Assembly: GCA_964508135.1 (NCBI GenBank) | Contig: CAZDSU010000018.1 | Coordinates: 30,601-94,600 of the forward strand | DNA: 64,000 bases | Reading direction: 5' to 3' | DNA from: UBA6168 sp964508135 | GTDB taxonomy: Bacteria; Bacteroidota; Bacteroidia; Chitinophagales; Saprospiraceae | Shown here: positions 1-7,840 of the stretch, one piece after another | How positions within the stretch are numbered: position 1 is the stretch's first letter | How the letters are laid out: each line of letters opens with the position of its first letter | Translations under genes and position numbers: made by a program | The notes under the pieces: generated by a model | Seen by the model: only the letters and a program-made list of their open reading frames with translations | What the model was told of the DNA's origin: nothing | Databases searched by the model: none

Positions 1-347
1 GCACCGTCTTCGCCAAGACCGAAATCATGAAATGGCTCTTCGACGGCATCCCCGTCGAGGACACGTCGAGGGGTATCTACCTCTCCATTGCCAACCGGGT
101 CGCCAAGATGCGGCTCGCTCCCGGCGTGCCTTTGTTCATGATTGGCGGCGTGATTGGCTGGCACCCTTACCTGAAAACGGTGTTGGAGGAGCGGCTGAAA
201 TGCCCCGTTCAAATCATCGAGAAGCCGCAGCACGTGGTGTCGTTTGGGGCGGCGGTGCTGGCGAGGGAGGGGTTTTTGAATCGGGGGGAGAAAGATGAGG
301 TGGCTGCGCCGCTGGAATTGGCGGGGAGAGTTTTAAATTTGCCTTGA
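1..347 (+). CDS. Benzoyl-CoA reductase-type ATPase subunit (BcrA/BcrD/BadF/BadG family), 3' fragment
   Basis: The frame is open to the left edge (reading from base 3) and stops at TGA 345-347, so only about the last 114 residues are visible. They begin TVFAKTEI, which matches the conserved TVFAKSE segment of the BadF/BadG/BcrA/BcrD ATPase family. A GG-VIGWHPYL loop and a PQHVVSFGAAVLA tail follow, the usual C-terminal nucleotide-fold end of the family. These subunits hydrolyse ATP to drive electrons into the benzoyl-CoA-reducing subunits of class I benzoyl-CoA reductase. The same ATPase fold activates 2-hydroxyacyl-CoA dehydratases, so the fragment alone is ambiguous. The downstream Had, Oah and Dch genes make the benzoyl-CoA role much more likely. 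I cannot say which of the two ATPase subunits it is. The rest of the reductase should lie left of base 1. Confidence 0.8.
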   Translation, partial: TVFAKTEIMKWLFDGIPVEDTSRGIYLSIANRVAKMRLAPGVPLFMIGGVIGWHPYLKTVLEERLKCPVQIIEKPQHVVSFGAAVLAREGFLNRGEKDEVAAPLELAGRVLNLP

Positions 348-348
348 A

Positions 349-358
349 ACGAATAAGC
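349..358. repeat. 10-bp direct repeat, left copy
   Basis: The sequence ACGAATAAGC starts two bases after the ATPase stop codon and recurs exactly at 1237-1246. The two copies bracket the AT-rich gene at 425-1219, as expected if that gene arrived as a discrete insert. Confidence 0.5.
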
Positions 359-424
359 GAAGACGCAGGGCGGGTTTGGTTAGTCGTTTTTTGAAGGCTC
401 AATAGTTAGCTAAAATTTCGGAAA

Positions 425-1219
425 ATGAAAAAATTAGAACTGTATCAATTTGGATATAAATACTTAGTTGAAAATTGTAAGATTGAAACTGAAAGGCTTG
501 ATTATTATCTTAATTTCTGGAAATACAGGCAACCAGCAACCATAGAAGAATTATGCAAAAATATGATTGACCATGCAAAGAATAGACGTGATATGTCTAA
601 TTCAATTGGAGAATTACAACACCTTTCGGAGGTTTTGTTCAATTTCAATCCACAAAGAATATTAGCCAGATATTCTAATTGGGAGGTGCTTTTCGACGAA
701 ATAAATTTAAAAGTCAAAACTCCAGGAAGAATGGAGAAAAATAATCCACATAATTATTGGGTAATTTATTGCAAATCAATTTTGTCAATTGCCGTTTTCC
801 TAACTAGATTTAAGTCAGTTGAGAACTTTAGAAAGTACTCTAATCAATTCTTAACCGGCGATTTGGATTTAAGGTTAGCTCTTCCCTTAATAATTAAGGA
901 AGAAATATTTGGATACCAATTCGCCCTTGCTTGTGATTTCATAAAAGAAAATGTATCCCCAGAATTTATCAAACCGGATACTCACATAAGATATATCTTC
1001 ACGGAAACTGGGATTTGCAAGAAAGGAGATAGCGACTTTGACATATTTAGGCATGGAATTAAGTATTGCCAAGAAATTGAGATAATGCCATATAATGTAG
1101 ATAGGCTTTTCTGGTTAATCGGCAGCGGAGATTTATTTAAGACTCCAAAATTTAGTCGAAAACGATTTAAAACGGACAAAAAGAAGTTTGTAGAAAAATT
1201 TAAAGAAATCTATGAATAA
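425..1219 (+). CDS. Hypothetical AT-rich accessory protein, possibly HhH-GPD-like
   Basis: This 264-residue protein has no signal peptide or membrane segment and I do not recognise it firmly. Its second half contains FIKPDTHIRYIF, then VDRLFWLIGSG near the end. This is loosely like the proline/aspartate-bearing segment and last helices of HhH-GPD DNA glycosylase-like proteins, so a nucleic-acid role is possible but unproven. The coding sequence is strikingly AT-rich, with many AAA, AAT, ATT and TTA codons, whereas its neighbours on both sides are GC-rich. It sits between two genes of one catabolic pathway and is flanked by a 10-bp direct repeat. These features suggest recent acquisition of a single gene rather than membership of the aromatic pathway. 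Confidence 0.6.
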   Translation: MKKLELYQFGYKYLVENCKIETERLDYYLNFWKYRQPATIEELCKNMIDHAKNRRDMSNSIGELQHLSEVLFNFNPQRILARYSNWEVLFDEINLKVKTPGRMEKNNPHNYWVIYCKSILSIAVFLTRFKSVENFRKYSNQFLTGDLDLRLALPLIIKEEIFGYQFALACDFIKENVSPEFIKPDTHIRYIFTETGICKKGDSDFDIFRHGIKYCQEIEIMPYNVDRLFWLIGSGDLFKTPKFSRKRFKTDKKKFVEKFKEIYE

Positions 1220-1229
1220 GGAGTTGGTT

Positions 1230-1329
1230 TTCATGCACGAATAAGCCTTCATCCTTGAAAATTGCAAAGTCCACTTTATAATTTTCAAGGATGAATTTCA
1301 AAAAAGGAAAAAAACCAGTTCATGCACGA
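1230..1329. repeat. Hairpin module bounded by 11-bp direct repeats
   Basis: TTCATGCACGA occurs at 1230-1240 and again at 1319-1329, where it contains the thiolase start codon. Between the copies lies a perfect 14-bp inverted repeat, 1250-1263 against 1280-1293 (CATCCTTGAAAATT and its complement). There is no T-run after the stem. The layout resembles a short hairpin element with a target-site-like duplication, or a local tandem duplication of the thiolase start region. Confidence 0.5.
1237..1246. repeat. 10-bp direct repeat, right copy
   Basis: Exact second copy of ACGAATAAGC (first at 349-358), 17 bases after the stop of the AT-rich gene. Confidence 0.5.
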
Positions 1330-2566
1330 CAAACAAAAAGGCATCGCCATCGCCTACGACGACATCTACCTGCTGAACGGCGCCCGCACCCCTTTCGGCA
1401 AGCTCTGCGGCACGCTCGGAGGCGTCTCGCCCACCGACCTCGGCATCTACGCCAGCCGGGCGGCTTTGGAAAAATCGGGCGTGAAAGGGGAGGACATTGA
1501 CCAGGTGCTGTTCGCCAACATCGGGCAAAGCTCGCCGGATGCGTATTTCCTGCCCCGGCACGTGGGGCTGTATTCGGGCATCCCGGCGGGCGTTCCGGCG
1601 GCGATGTTGCAGCGCATCTGCGGCTCCGGCTTCGAGGTGATTGTGGCGGGGGCGGAGCAAATCATGTTGGGCAAAGCGGCGGCGACCCTTTGCGGCGGCA
1701 CGGAAAACATGAGCCTCTCGCCGACGGCAAGTTTCGGCAACCGCATGGGCTACGCACTGGGCAAACCCAATTTCGTGGACATGCTCTGGGAAGCCCTGAA
1801 CGACACCGCCGCCGTGCCGATGGGCTGCACCGCCGAAAACGTGGCGCAAAAGCACGGCATCACCAAAGCCGAGGCAAACGAGTTCGCCAAGCTGTCCGTT
1901 GACCGGGCGGTGGCGGCGACGGAGCGGGGCTTTTTCAAAGATGAAATCGTGCCGTTGAACCCGGCGGTGTTCGAGGCAGATGGCTTGAAACCCCGCAAAG
2001 TCAGCCTGCCCAAAGGCGTGAAGGATTTTGCGAAAGACGAAAACATCCGCCCCTCCACGCTCGAAGACCTGGCGAAGCTGCCCCCCGTTTTCGCCAAAGA
2101 CGGCGTGCAGACCGCCGCCAATTCAAGCGGCATCGTGGACGGTGCGGCAGCGGTGGTGGTGGCTTCCAAGTCCTTTGCCGAGTCGAAGGGATTGAAGCCG
2201 CTGGCGAAAGTCGTCGCCTCCGCCACCTGCGGTCTCGACCCGCATTACATGGGCCTGGGCCCCGTGCCCGCCATCCGCCTGCTGCTGGAAGTGGCGGGGC
2301 TGCACCTATCCGACATCGGCTTGATTGAAATCAACGAGGCTTTTGCGGCGCAACTCATCGGCTGCGAGCGGGAACTGGGTCTTGACCGCAGCATCCTCAA
2401 CGTCAACGGCGGGGCGATTGCGCTGGGGCACCCGCTGGCGGCGACGGGAACCCGGCTGTCGCTCACCCTTTCGAGGGAAATGAACATTCGGAAAGTGAAA
2501 TACGGCATCGCTTCCGCCTGCATCGGCGGGGGGCAGGGGATGGCGCTGTTGTTTGAAATGGTTTGA
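1322..2566 (+). CDS. Acetyl-CoA C-acyltransferase (thiolase)
   Basis: This 414-residue protein is normal length for a biosynthetic/degradative thiolase. The N-terminal nucleophile is Cys100 in QRICGSG. The second half carries NEAFAAQ, then His370 in GGAIALGHPLAATGTR, then Cys400 in SACIGGGQG, so the full Cys-His-Cys set is intact. It probably cleaves 3-oxopimeloyl-CoA to glutaryl-CoA and acetyl-CoA, and/or acetoacetyl-CoA to two acetyl-CoA. This follows from its place between a benzoyl-CoA reductase subunit and the ring-cleaving enzymes; substrate specificity cannot be read from the sequence. The start at 1322 is preceded by AAAAAAGGAAAAAA, a plausible weak ribosome site. It is cytoplasmic, with no signal peptide. 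Confidence 0.92.
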   Translation: MHDKQKGIAIAYDDIYLLNGARTPFGKLCGTLGGVSPTDLGIYASRAALEKSGVKGEDIDQVLFANIGQSSPDAYFLPRHVGLYSGIPAGVPAAMLQRICGSGFEVIVAGAEQIMLGKAAATLCGGTENMSLSPTASFGNRMGYALGKPNFVDMLWEALNDTAAVPMGCTAENVAQKHGITKAEANEFAKLSVDRAVAATERGFFKDEIVPLNPAVFEADGLKPRKVSLPKGVKDFAKDENIRPSTLEDLAKLPPVFAKDGVQTAANSSGIVDGAAAVVVASKSFAESKGLKPLAKVVASATCGLDPHYMGLGPVPAIRLLLEVAGLHLSDIGLIEINEAFAAQLIGCERELGLDRSILNVNGGAIALGHPLAATGTRLSLTLSREMNIRKVKYGIASACIGGGQGMALLFEMV

Positions 2567-2584
2567 ATTGTTTTATACTTCGCA

Positions 2585-2712
2585 CTAATAGGTTTTGTGC
2601 AAATAGGGGTTTGGGGCGGAACGCCCCAAAAGACCCTCTCCCCCGACGAGCCGCCGGAGGCGGCTAGGAGGGGCAGTAGTTTATAATTCGTGATTTGCAC
2701 AAAACCTATTAG
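2585..2712. repeat. Inverted-repeat element after the thiolase gene
   Basis: Perfect 20-bp outer arms (2585-2604 and 2693-2712) enclose a GC-rich core at 2606-2673. The core has two small stems of its own, GGGGCG-GAA-CGCCCC and GCCGCC-GGA-GGCGGC. A very similar core recurs at 30103-30175 with different outer sequence. It begins 18 bases after the thiolase stop. Confidence 0.75.
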
Positions 2713-2749
2713 CGCCGAGTATAGGTGGAACATTTTTGCATCAAAATAT

Positions 2750-2793
2750 TTAAGAGTATTTTATCCTAATTATGGCACTGTTTTGTAATCTTG
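2750..2793 (+). promoter_or_regulatory. Putative operator and promoter of the YVTN lipoprotein / barrel unit
   Basis: A dyad TTAAGA-N8-TCCTAA at 2750-2769 lies 36 bases (start to start) upstream of TAATCTTG at 2786-2793, a one-mismatch match to the Bacteroidota -7 box TAnnTTTG. The dyad differs by one base from the perfect TTAAGA-N8-TCTTAA at 13270-13289. The dyad centre would be near -41, the position of a class II activator. Confidence 0.45.
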
Positions 2794-2821
2794 CATATCC
2801 ATTCAATCTCTAAATTTTTTT

Positions 2822-3877
2822 ATGAAATCTTACGCATTTCTTTTGTGCCTTTGGACGGTGGCAGCCCTGTGGGCAGGCTGTGAAAAAGAAGAAGACTTGC
2901 CTGAAGCGCTGGTGTTTGTCGCCAACGAAGAAAGCGGCACTATCTCCGTGCTCGATGCCATTCATTTCACCAAGTTGAAAGACATTGACCTGAAAGAAAC
3001 TGGCGAGGAGCCGCCGCTGATTCACAACATCCAGGTAGCGCCCGACGGCAAATCGGTGTGGGCGACTACCCTCCCCGGCGGCGCTCACCAACATGGCGGG
3101 GAGCAGGAACATTTGGTCGTGATAGACCCGGTTAGCTGGAAAATCAAGGAGCGCATCGAATTGGGTTCCGGCTTGCACCTCGCCCACGTGGTGCTGGACG
3201 ACGCCTGCGAGTTTGCCTACGCCACCGCCACCGATTCCAGCCAGGTGGTGGAAGTGGATGCCAAAAATTTCGAGGTATCGAGGCGGTTCAATTTGGGTGC
3301 CGGGCACTCCCCGCACGGCTTGCGGTATTTCGACGGCAGGCTGTTCGTCGCCAATTTGGAGGCCCAAAGCCTGTCTATCCTCACCGTTGCCACGGGGGCG
3401 TTGACCGATGTGCCGGTTGGCGGCGTGGCTGTCCAGGCAGCCGTCATGCCGGATGGGAAGTATGTTTTAGTGTCTTTGTATGACACCAAAGAAGTCGTTC
3501 GGTATGATTTGGCGAGCGGCGATTTGGTGCGGATTGCCTTGCCTGCAGGTTCGCTCGGCCCCATCCAGCTTTATCCGACGCCCGATAGCAAACAACTCCT
3601 CGTCTGCGACCAGGGCGGCTTGAACGGCGACCCCTGGTCGGACAAGGTGCATTTTATTGACGTGGAAAATACTTCGGTGAGCGCCACCATTCAAGTCGGT
3701 TCGGGGGCGCACGGCGTGGTGGTCAGCAACGACGGGCGCTTTGCCTTTGTGACCAACCTGAACGACGACTCCGTTTCCGTGATTGACATTGCTTCGAAAA
3801 CGGTCGTCGCCACCATCCCCGTCGGGGACAGCCCCAACGGCATCGGGTTTTGGTGGAAAACAGGGGGGATGCCGTGA
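2822..3877 (+). CDS. YVTN-type beta-propeller lipoprotein
   Basis: The 351-residue precursor has a lipoprotein signal peptide ending LWAGC, with Cys20 as the acylated residue and acidic or charged residues following (KEEDLPE). The mature part is built from repeating blades with FVANEESGTISVLDA, SVWATTLPG, RLFVANLEAQSLSIL and FVTNLNDDSVSVID, the pattern of YVTN/surface-layer beta-propellers. These usually act as periplasmic or surface binding scaffolds, and some accompany c-type cytochromes or copper proteins. The barrel gene follows closely and may be cotranscribed. Its role in an aromatic-degradation cluster is unclear; binding or periplasmic delivery of a metal or substrate is a guess. Confidence 0.8.
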   Translation: MKSYAFLLCLWTVAALWAGCEKEEDLPEALVFVANEESGTISVLDAIHFTKLKDIDLKETGEEPPLIHNIQVAPDGKSVWATTLPGGAHQHGGEQEHLVVIDPVSWKIKERIELGSGLHLAHVVLDDACEFAYATATDSSQVVEVDAKNFEVSRRFNLGAGHSPHGLRYFDGRLFVANLEAQSLSILTVATGALTDVPVGGVAVQAAVMPDGKYVLVSLYDTKEVVRYDLASGDLVRIALPAGSLGPIQLYPTPDSKQLLVCDQGGLNGDPWSDKVHFIDVENTSVSATIQVGSGAHGVVVSNDGRFAFVTNLNDDSVSVIDIASKTVVATIPVGDSPNGIGFWWKTGGMP

Positions 3878-3962
3878 ATAGTCGTTTGAAATGTTGAATT
3901 TGTCAAAACCGGGAGTACGATGCCTTTATCAAAGACAAAATACTCTCAAATCTTATTTTTCT

Positions 3963-5252
3963 ATGCACACTTTTACAAAAATTTGCGCTGTTTTGGCAAT
4001 CTTGCCTTTGGCAAATCTTGCCTCAAATGCACAGCAAGTATTCGACTTGTCCGCCCAAATGATAGCCCGCCCCGAATGGCGCAGGGGTTATCAAACCCTC
4101 CCGCCGCCGGGTGCCGAAGGCGCATTTTTCATTTCACAGCGAACCCGTCTGAGCGCCGGGTTTGAAAATGAGCGCGTAAAATTCGGGCTTGCCGTGCAAG
4201 ACGTTCGGGTTTGGGGCGACGAATCACAGGCTGCGGACGTGCCCTCCTTCGGCTTGCACGAAGGCTGGGCAGAAATCACCCTTGGTAAAAAAGCGTCGCT
4301 CAAAGTAGGCAGACAGGAGCTTGTTTACGACGACCAAAGGCTGTTTAGCAACAATGATTGGCTGGGGCAGGCGCGCAGCCACGACGCGGCAGTTTTAAAA
4401 ATAAAAAATGGAAAAAGCACCCTCCATTTCGGCGCTGCTTTCAATCAGACTTCCGCAAAACTCTTTGGCGCAAGCGACCCCATCGACAATTACAAAATGC
4501 TCGGTTGGGCCTGGTACAACCGAAAATTCATGGATGAAAAAATCGAGATGTCGTTCTACGGCGTGACGGATGGTTTTGCCACCAACCCTACCTTGTCAGA
4601 GGCCAAAACGTATTTCCGTGCGACTGCGGGACCCACCCTCAATTTTGTTTCGGGAAAAATGTCCGGCAACGCCACTCTTTTCGGGCAGGTGGGAAAAGAT
4701 AATTTTGATAGAAAAATCACGGCGTATTTTGCCTCCGCCTATCTCGATTGGGCAATCACCGGCAAGTTGAATACGGTATTGGGTTACGACTACATCTCCG
4801 GCAACGCCCCCTTTAGCACTCCAGCCGGTGAGAACCATGCCTTCAACACCCTTTACGGCGACAACCACAAGTTTTATGGTTACATGGATTATTTCCTCGA
4901 CGTGCCCAAGGACACCAAAGGCGGCGGATTGCAAGATGTATTTCTCAAGGTGAAGTTGAAAGCTTCCTCCCGCACCCAATTGGCGCTGGATGCACATTAT
5001 TTTTTGCTTGTGACCGAAGTAAAATCGGCTGACGGCAACCTGCTTGACTTTCCTCTCGGCGCTGAACTGGATTTTTCAGCAACGCACAAAATCAACGAGT
5101 TTGCCAAAGCCCAATTTGGCTTTTCCCTGATGCGTGGCACAGCGTCGTTGGAAGGGCTGAACAAAGTTTCCGGCGGCAGCGCCGACCAGACAGGCAGTTG
5201 GGGGTATCTGATGCTCGTCGTCAATCCGACCTTGTTTAAATTGGAAAAATGA
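3963..5252 (+). CDS. Alginate-export-family outer-membrane beta-barrel (copy 1)
   Basis: I place the start at 3963 (MHTFTKICAVLAILPLA, signal peptide ending SNAQ). An upstream in-frame ATG at 3891 would add 24 non-hydrophobic residues before the signal. The 429-residue protein is rich in alternating strands and ends in a strand-like segment (GYLMLVVNPTLFKLEK). Segments FFISQRTRLSAGFENE, VQDVRVWGDE, LKVGRQELVYDDQRLF and ARSHDAAVLK recur nearly unchanged in the paralogue at 13416-14687. This is the alginate_export (AlgE-like) barrel type, which in other Bacteroidota serves as a substrate porin. A role in uptake of an aromatic acid or nitrate is inference from context. Confidence 0.8.
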   Translation: MHTFTKICAVLAILPLANLASNAQQVFDLSAQMIARPEWRRGYQTLPPPGAEGAFFISQRTRLSAGFENERVKFGLAVQDVRVWGDESQAADVPSFGLHEGWAEITLGKKASLKVGRQELVYDDQRLFSNNDWLGQARSHDAAVLKIKNGKSTLHFGAAFNQTSAKLFGASDPIDNYKMLGWAWYNRKFMDEKIEMSFYGVTDGFATNPTLSEAKTYFRATAGPTLNFVSGKMSGNATLFGQVGKDNFDRKITAYFASAYLDWAITGKLNTVLGYDYISGNAPFSTPAGENHAFNTLYGDNHKFYGYMDYFLDVPKDTKGGGLQDVFLKVKLKASSRTQLALDAHYFLLVTEVKSADGNLLDFPLGAELDFSATHKINEFAKAQFGFSLMRGTASLEGLNKVSGGSADQTGSWGYLMLVVNPTLFKLEK

Positions 5253-5363
5253 TAGCAGCGAATGATAAATGGTGATGGGTAGTGATTGGGCTAACCAATA
5301 ACCGTTCACAACTTGACACTACCCGTCCTGTCTGCACAACTTGGGTTTTTATTCTGTACTAAA

Positions 5364-6422
5364 ATGAACAACCATACAATACGCCAATGGCAAATGGTCG
5401 CCTTGAACGAGCCTTTCCAGCTCGTGGAAAGCGTCTTGCCCGACCTCTCGCCGGAGCAGGCTTTGGTCAAAATTGCCGGTTGCGGCGTCTGCCACACCGA
5501 CCTCAGCTTTTGGCATTCCGGCGTGAAAACCAAACACTCCCTGCCCCTCACGCTCGGACACGAAATCAGCGGAACGGTGTTGGAAGGACCACCCGAATGG
5601 AGGGGCAGAAACGTGATTATCCCGGCGGTTTTGCCCTGCGGCGAGTGCGACCTCTGCCGCAAGAGGCGCAGCAATATTTGCCAAAACCAGCTCATGCCGG
5701 GCAATGATTTTCACGGCGGCTTCGCCTCGCACATCGCCGTGCCGCACCGCTACCTGTGCCCCGTGCCCGATGCCGTTTTGAAAAAATACCCGCTCGAAAA
5801 ATTGGCGGTCGTTGCCGACGCCATTTCCACGCCTTACCAGGTGATGAAAAAATCGGAACTGGAGGCGGGTGATTTTGCCATCATCATCGGCGTCGGCGGG
5901 GTGGGTTTGTACGGCGCTTTGCTCGCCAAAATCCTGGGCGCAAAAGTGCTCGCCATTGACGTCAGCGACGAAAAGCTGCGGCAGGTGGAAGCCCACGGCA
6001 TAGATGCCACGCTGAACAGCCGGGGGCTGGACATTTCGGAAGTAAAAAAGCGGGTGCGGGAAATCGCCGCCGCCCTCGGTGCACCGAAGTACGGCTGGAA
6101 GATTTTTGAAATCTCCGGCGCCGCCGCCGGGCAGCAGTTGGCTTTCAACCTCGTCACCTACGCCTCGACTTTGTCGGTCGTCGGCTTCACGATGGACAAG
6201 CTGGAACTGCGCCTGAGCAACCTCATGGCTTTCGACGCAAAGCTCATCGGCACCTGGGGCTGCAAGCCAGAACTGTACCCCGAAGTGCTCGACCTCGTAG
6301 CCGACGGCAAGCTGCCGGTGGGCGATTTCGTGGAAACGTTTCCCTTGGATTCCATCAACGAAGTATTTCAAAATGCGCTGGCGCACAAGTACGGCAAGCG
6401 ACCAGTGCTCGTACCAGGGTAG
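5364..6422 (+). CDS. had: 6-hydroxycyclohex-1-ene-1-carbonyl-CoA dehydrogenase
   Basis: This 352-residue medium-chain zinc alcohol dehydrogenase oxidises 6-hydroxycyclohex-1-ene-1-carbonyl-CoA to the 6-oxo compound with NAD+, the third step of benzoyl-CoA breakdown. Visible motifs are the catalytic zinc site GCGVCHTD (Cys43, His44) and GHE (His66-Glu67), the structural zinc cysteines 92, 95, 98 and 106 (C-x2-C-x2-C-x7-C), and the Rossmann loop GVGGVG at 176-181. The segments QMV near the N-terminus, AGCGVCHTDLS, LTLGHE.SGTV, VIIPAVLPCGEC and VVADAISTPYQ resemble the Thauera Had enzyme closely. Start 5364 (MNNHTIRQWQMV) is chosen over an upstream in-frame ATG at 5313, because family members begin just before RxWQMV. 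Oah follows directly. Confidence 0.9.
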   Translation: MNNHTIRQWQMVALNEPFQLVESVLPDLSPEQALVKIAGCGVCHTDLSFWHSGVKTKHSLPLTLGHEISGTVLEGPPEWRGRNVIIPAVLPCGECDLCRKRRSNICQNQLMPGNDFHGGFASHIAVPHRYLCPVPDAVLKKYPLEKLAVVADAISTPYQVMKKSELEAGDFAIIIGVGGVGLYGALLAKILGAKVLAIDVSDEKLRQVEAHGIDATLNSRGLDISEVKKRVREIAAALGAPKYGWKIFEISGAAAGQQLAFNLVTYASTLSVVGFTMDKLELRLSNLMAFDAKLIGTWGCKPELYPEVLDLVADGKLPVGDFVETFPLDSINEVFQNALAHKYGKRPVLVPG

Positions 6423-6477
6423 GTTTTGCCGTAAACCAACACCTCGAAAGTTTTGAAAAATAGCCGTTCCCGATTCA

Positions 6478-6540
6478 AGCGGCGGGGTTTTGAACCCCGC
6501 ATTTCGAAACCGAAAATGCGGGGTTCAAAACCCCGCCGCT
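6478..6540. repeat. 27-bp-arm hairpin (GCGGCGGGG family, copy 1)
   Basis: Perfect arms at 6478-6504 and 6514-6540 with a 9-base loop, between had and oah. The same arms recur at 27342-27446. CTCGAAAGT occurs at 6443-6451 and 6539-6547, bracketing the element in direct orientation. No T-run follows the stem. Confidence 0.8.
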
Positions 6541-6588
6541 CGAAAGTGGTACTTTTTTATTCGCAAACGCTGCTTTAAATTTTTGAAC

Positions 6589-7683
6589 ATGAAAGAACTC
6601 AAAAATCACAACCTGACTGAAACCGATTTCTCCGAAATCATTTTTGAAAAACGCTCCTGCAAGGATGCGGACGGGCTGCCCATCGCCGGGCTTTTCAACG
6701 CCTGGATTTTCCTGAACAACCCCCGGCAGTTCAACTCCTACACCACGAAGGCGGTGAAGGAAGTCATCCTCGCATTCCGGGAAGCCTCCAACGACCGCAG
6801 CGTGGTGGCGGTGGTGTTCACGGGAGTGGGCGACAAGGCATTTTGCACCGGCGGCAACACGAAGGAGTACGCCGAATATTACTCCGGCAACCCGCAGGAA
6901 TACGGGCAGTACATGCGCCTGTTCAACGACATGGTGACGGCGATTTTGCTCTGCGAGAAACCCGTCATCTGCCGGGTGAACGGCATGCGCATCGCCGGGG
7001 GGCAGGAAATCGGCATGGCTTGCGACTTCACCATCGCCCAAGACCTCGCCCGCTTCGGGCAGGCGGGACCCAAGCACGGCAGCGCCCCCGTTGGCGGCGC
7101 GACGGACTTCCTGCACCTGTACGTGGGCGTCGAGCGGGCGATGTACTCGCTGACGATGTGCGAGACCTGGACGGCGCATCAGGCACTCCACTACGGCTTG
7201 ATTTCCGAGGTCGTGCCCGCCTTGAAAGTGGTTGGGAAATTCATCCCGAACCCGCTCGTGAACACCGACCGCTGGCTCGACGAGTACGGCAGGATTGTTT
7301 TCGGTACGCCGAAAAAAGGAGCGGCGCTTGCCGAGGGAAAAGCCCTGCTCGCCGCCGGGGAGATTGACCTCTCGCTGCTCGACGAGGCGGTGGAGGGCTA
7401 CATCGCCAAGCTGCTCCACACCTTCCCCAACTGCACGATGAAGACCATCAACGCTGTGCGCCAGAAGAAGCTGGAGCATTGGGACAAAAACAAGGAAGCC
7501 AACCGGGAATGGCTGGCGCTGAACATGATGACCGAGGCGAAGGCAGGTTTTCGTGCCTTCAACGAGGGGCCGAAAGACAACCGGGAAGTGGATTTTGTGC
7601 TGCTGCGCCAACTGCTTGCCGAAGGACACGAGTGGAACGAGGAATTGCACCGGGCGATTTCGCCGCAGGTGGAGGTGGTTTGA
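6589..7683 (+). CDS. oah: 6-oxocyclohex-1-ene-1-carbonyl-CoA hydrolase (ring-cleaving)
   Basis: This 364-residue crotonase-superfamily enzyme adds two waters to 6-oxocyclohex-1-ene-1-carbonyl-CoA and opens the ring to 3-hydroxypimeloyl-CoA. The enzyme (Oah, BzdY or BamA) is a standard marker of anaerobic aromatic degradation. Diagnostic segments are FCTGGNTKEYAEYYSGNPQE (residues 86-105), QYMRLFNDMV, NGMRIAGGQEIGMACDF (131-147, the oxyanion-hole region) and GPKHGSAPVGGATDFL. These are far more Oah-like than general enoyl-CoA hydratase. Length is close to that of the roughly 375-residue family. Start 6589 (MKELKNHNL) is preferred, because the upstream in-frame extension to 6490 is translated hairpin sequence. 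Confidence 0.92.
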   Translation: MKELKNHNLTETDFSEIIFEKRSCKDADGLPIAGLFNAWIFLNNPRQFNSYTTKAVKEVILAFREASNDRSVVAVVFTGVGDKAFCTGGNTKEYAEYYSGNPQEYGQYMRLFNDMVTAILLCEKPVICRVNGMRIAGGQEIGMACDFTIAQDLARFGQAGPKHGSAPVGGATDFLHLYVGVERAMYSLTMCETWTAHQALHYGLISEVVPALKVVGKFIPNPLVNTDRWLDEYGRIVFGTPKKGAALAEGKALLAAGEIDLSLLDEAVEGYIAKLLHTFPNCTMKTINAVRQKKLEHWDKNKEANREWLALNMMTEAKAGFRAFNEGPKDNREVDFVLLRQLLAEGHEWNEELHRAISPQVEVV

Positions 7684-7815
7684 GAATGGTATCGAGCTTT
7701 TGATATAGATAATCGTCCTTAAAATTAATGAGGAGCGTCAAGTCAGGAGATTTTCTTGCGTTTACCTCTTAACTTTTGCCGCATCAATTTCTAAGGCGAC
7801 TATTTGTAAAAATTT

Positions 7816-7835
7816 TTAAGAGTAAAAAATCATAA
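7816..7835 (+). promoter_or_regulatory. Possible weak copy of the TTAAGA dyad
   Basis: TTAAGA-N8-TCATAA has one mismatch to the dyad seen at 13270-13289. It ends five bases before the MbnP-like start codon, so no promoter fits downstream. It could act as a repressor site or be chance in an AT-rich leader. Confidence 0.2.
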
Positions 7836-7840
7836 TTGTC

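Noticed and set aside
1..347. Class II (Bam-type, ATP-independent) benzoyl-CoA reductase
   Set aside because: The fragment is of the ATPase family that belongs to class I reductases; no tungsten or BamB-type sequence is visible. The window edge leaves the other subunits unseen.
1..347. 2-hydroxyacyl-CoA dehydratase activator
   Set aside because: The fold alone would allow it, but Had, Oah and Dch downstream fit benzoyl-CoA reductase and no dehydratase subunits are present.
6475..7650. Long open frame antisense to oah (about 390 codons)
   Set aside because: It mirrors the GC-rich codon pattern of oah, has no recognisable domain and would overlap the whole of a certain gene.
7816..7835. Third full operator for the MbnP gene
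   Set aside because: The dyad has a mismatch and lies five bases before the start codon with no promoter downstream, so it is kept only as a weak possibility.
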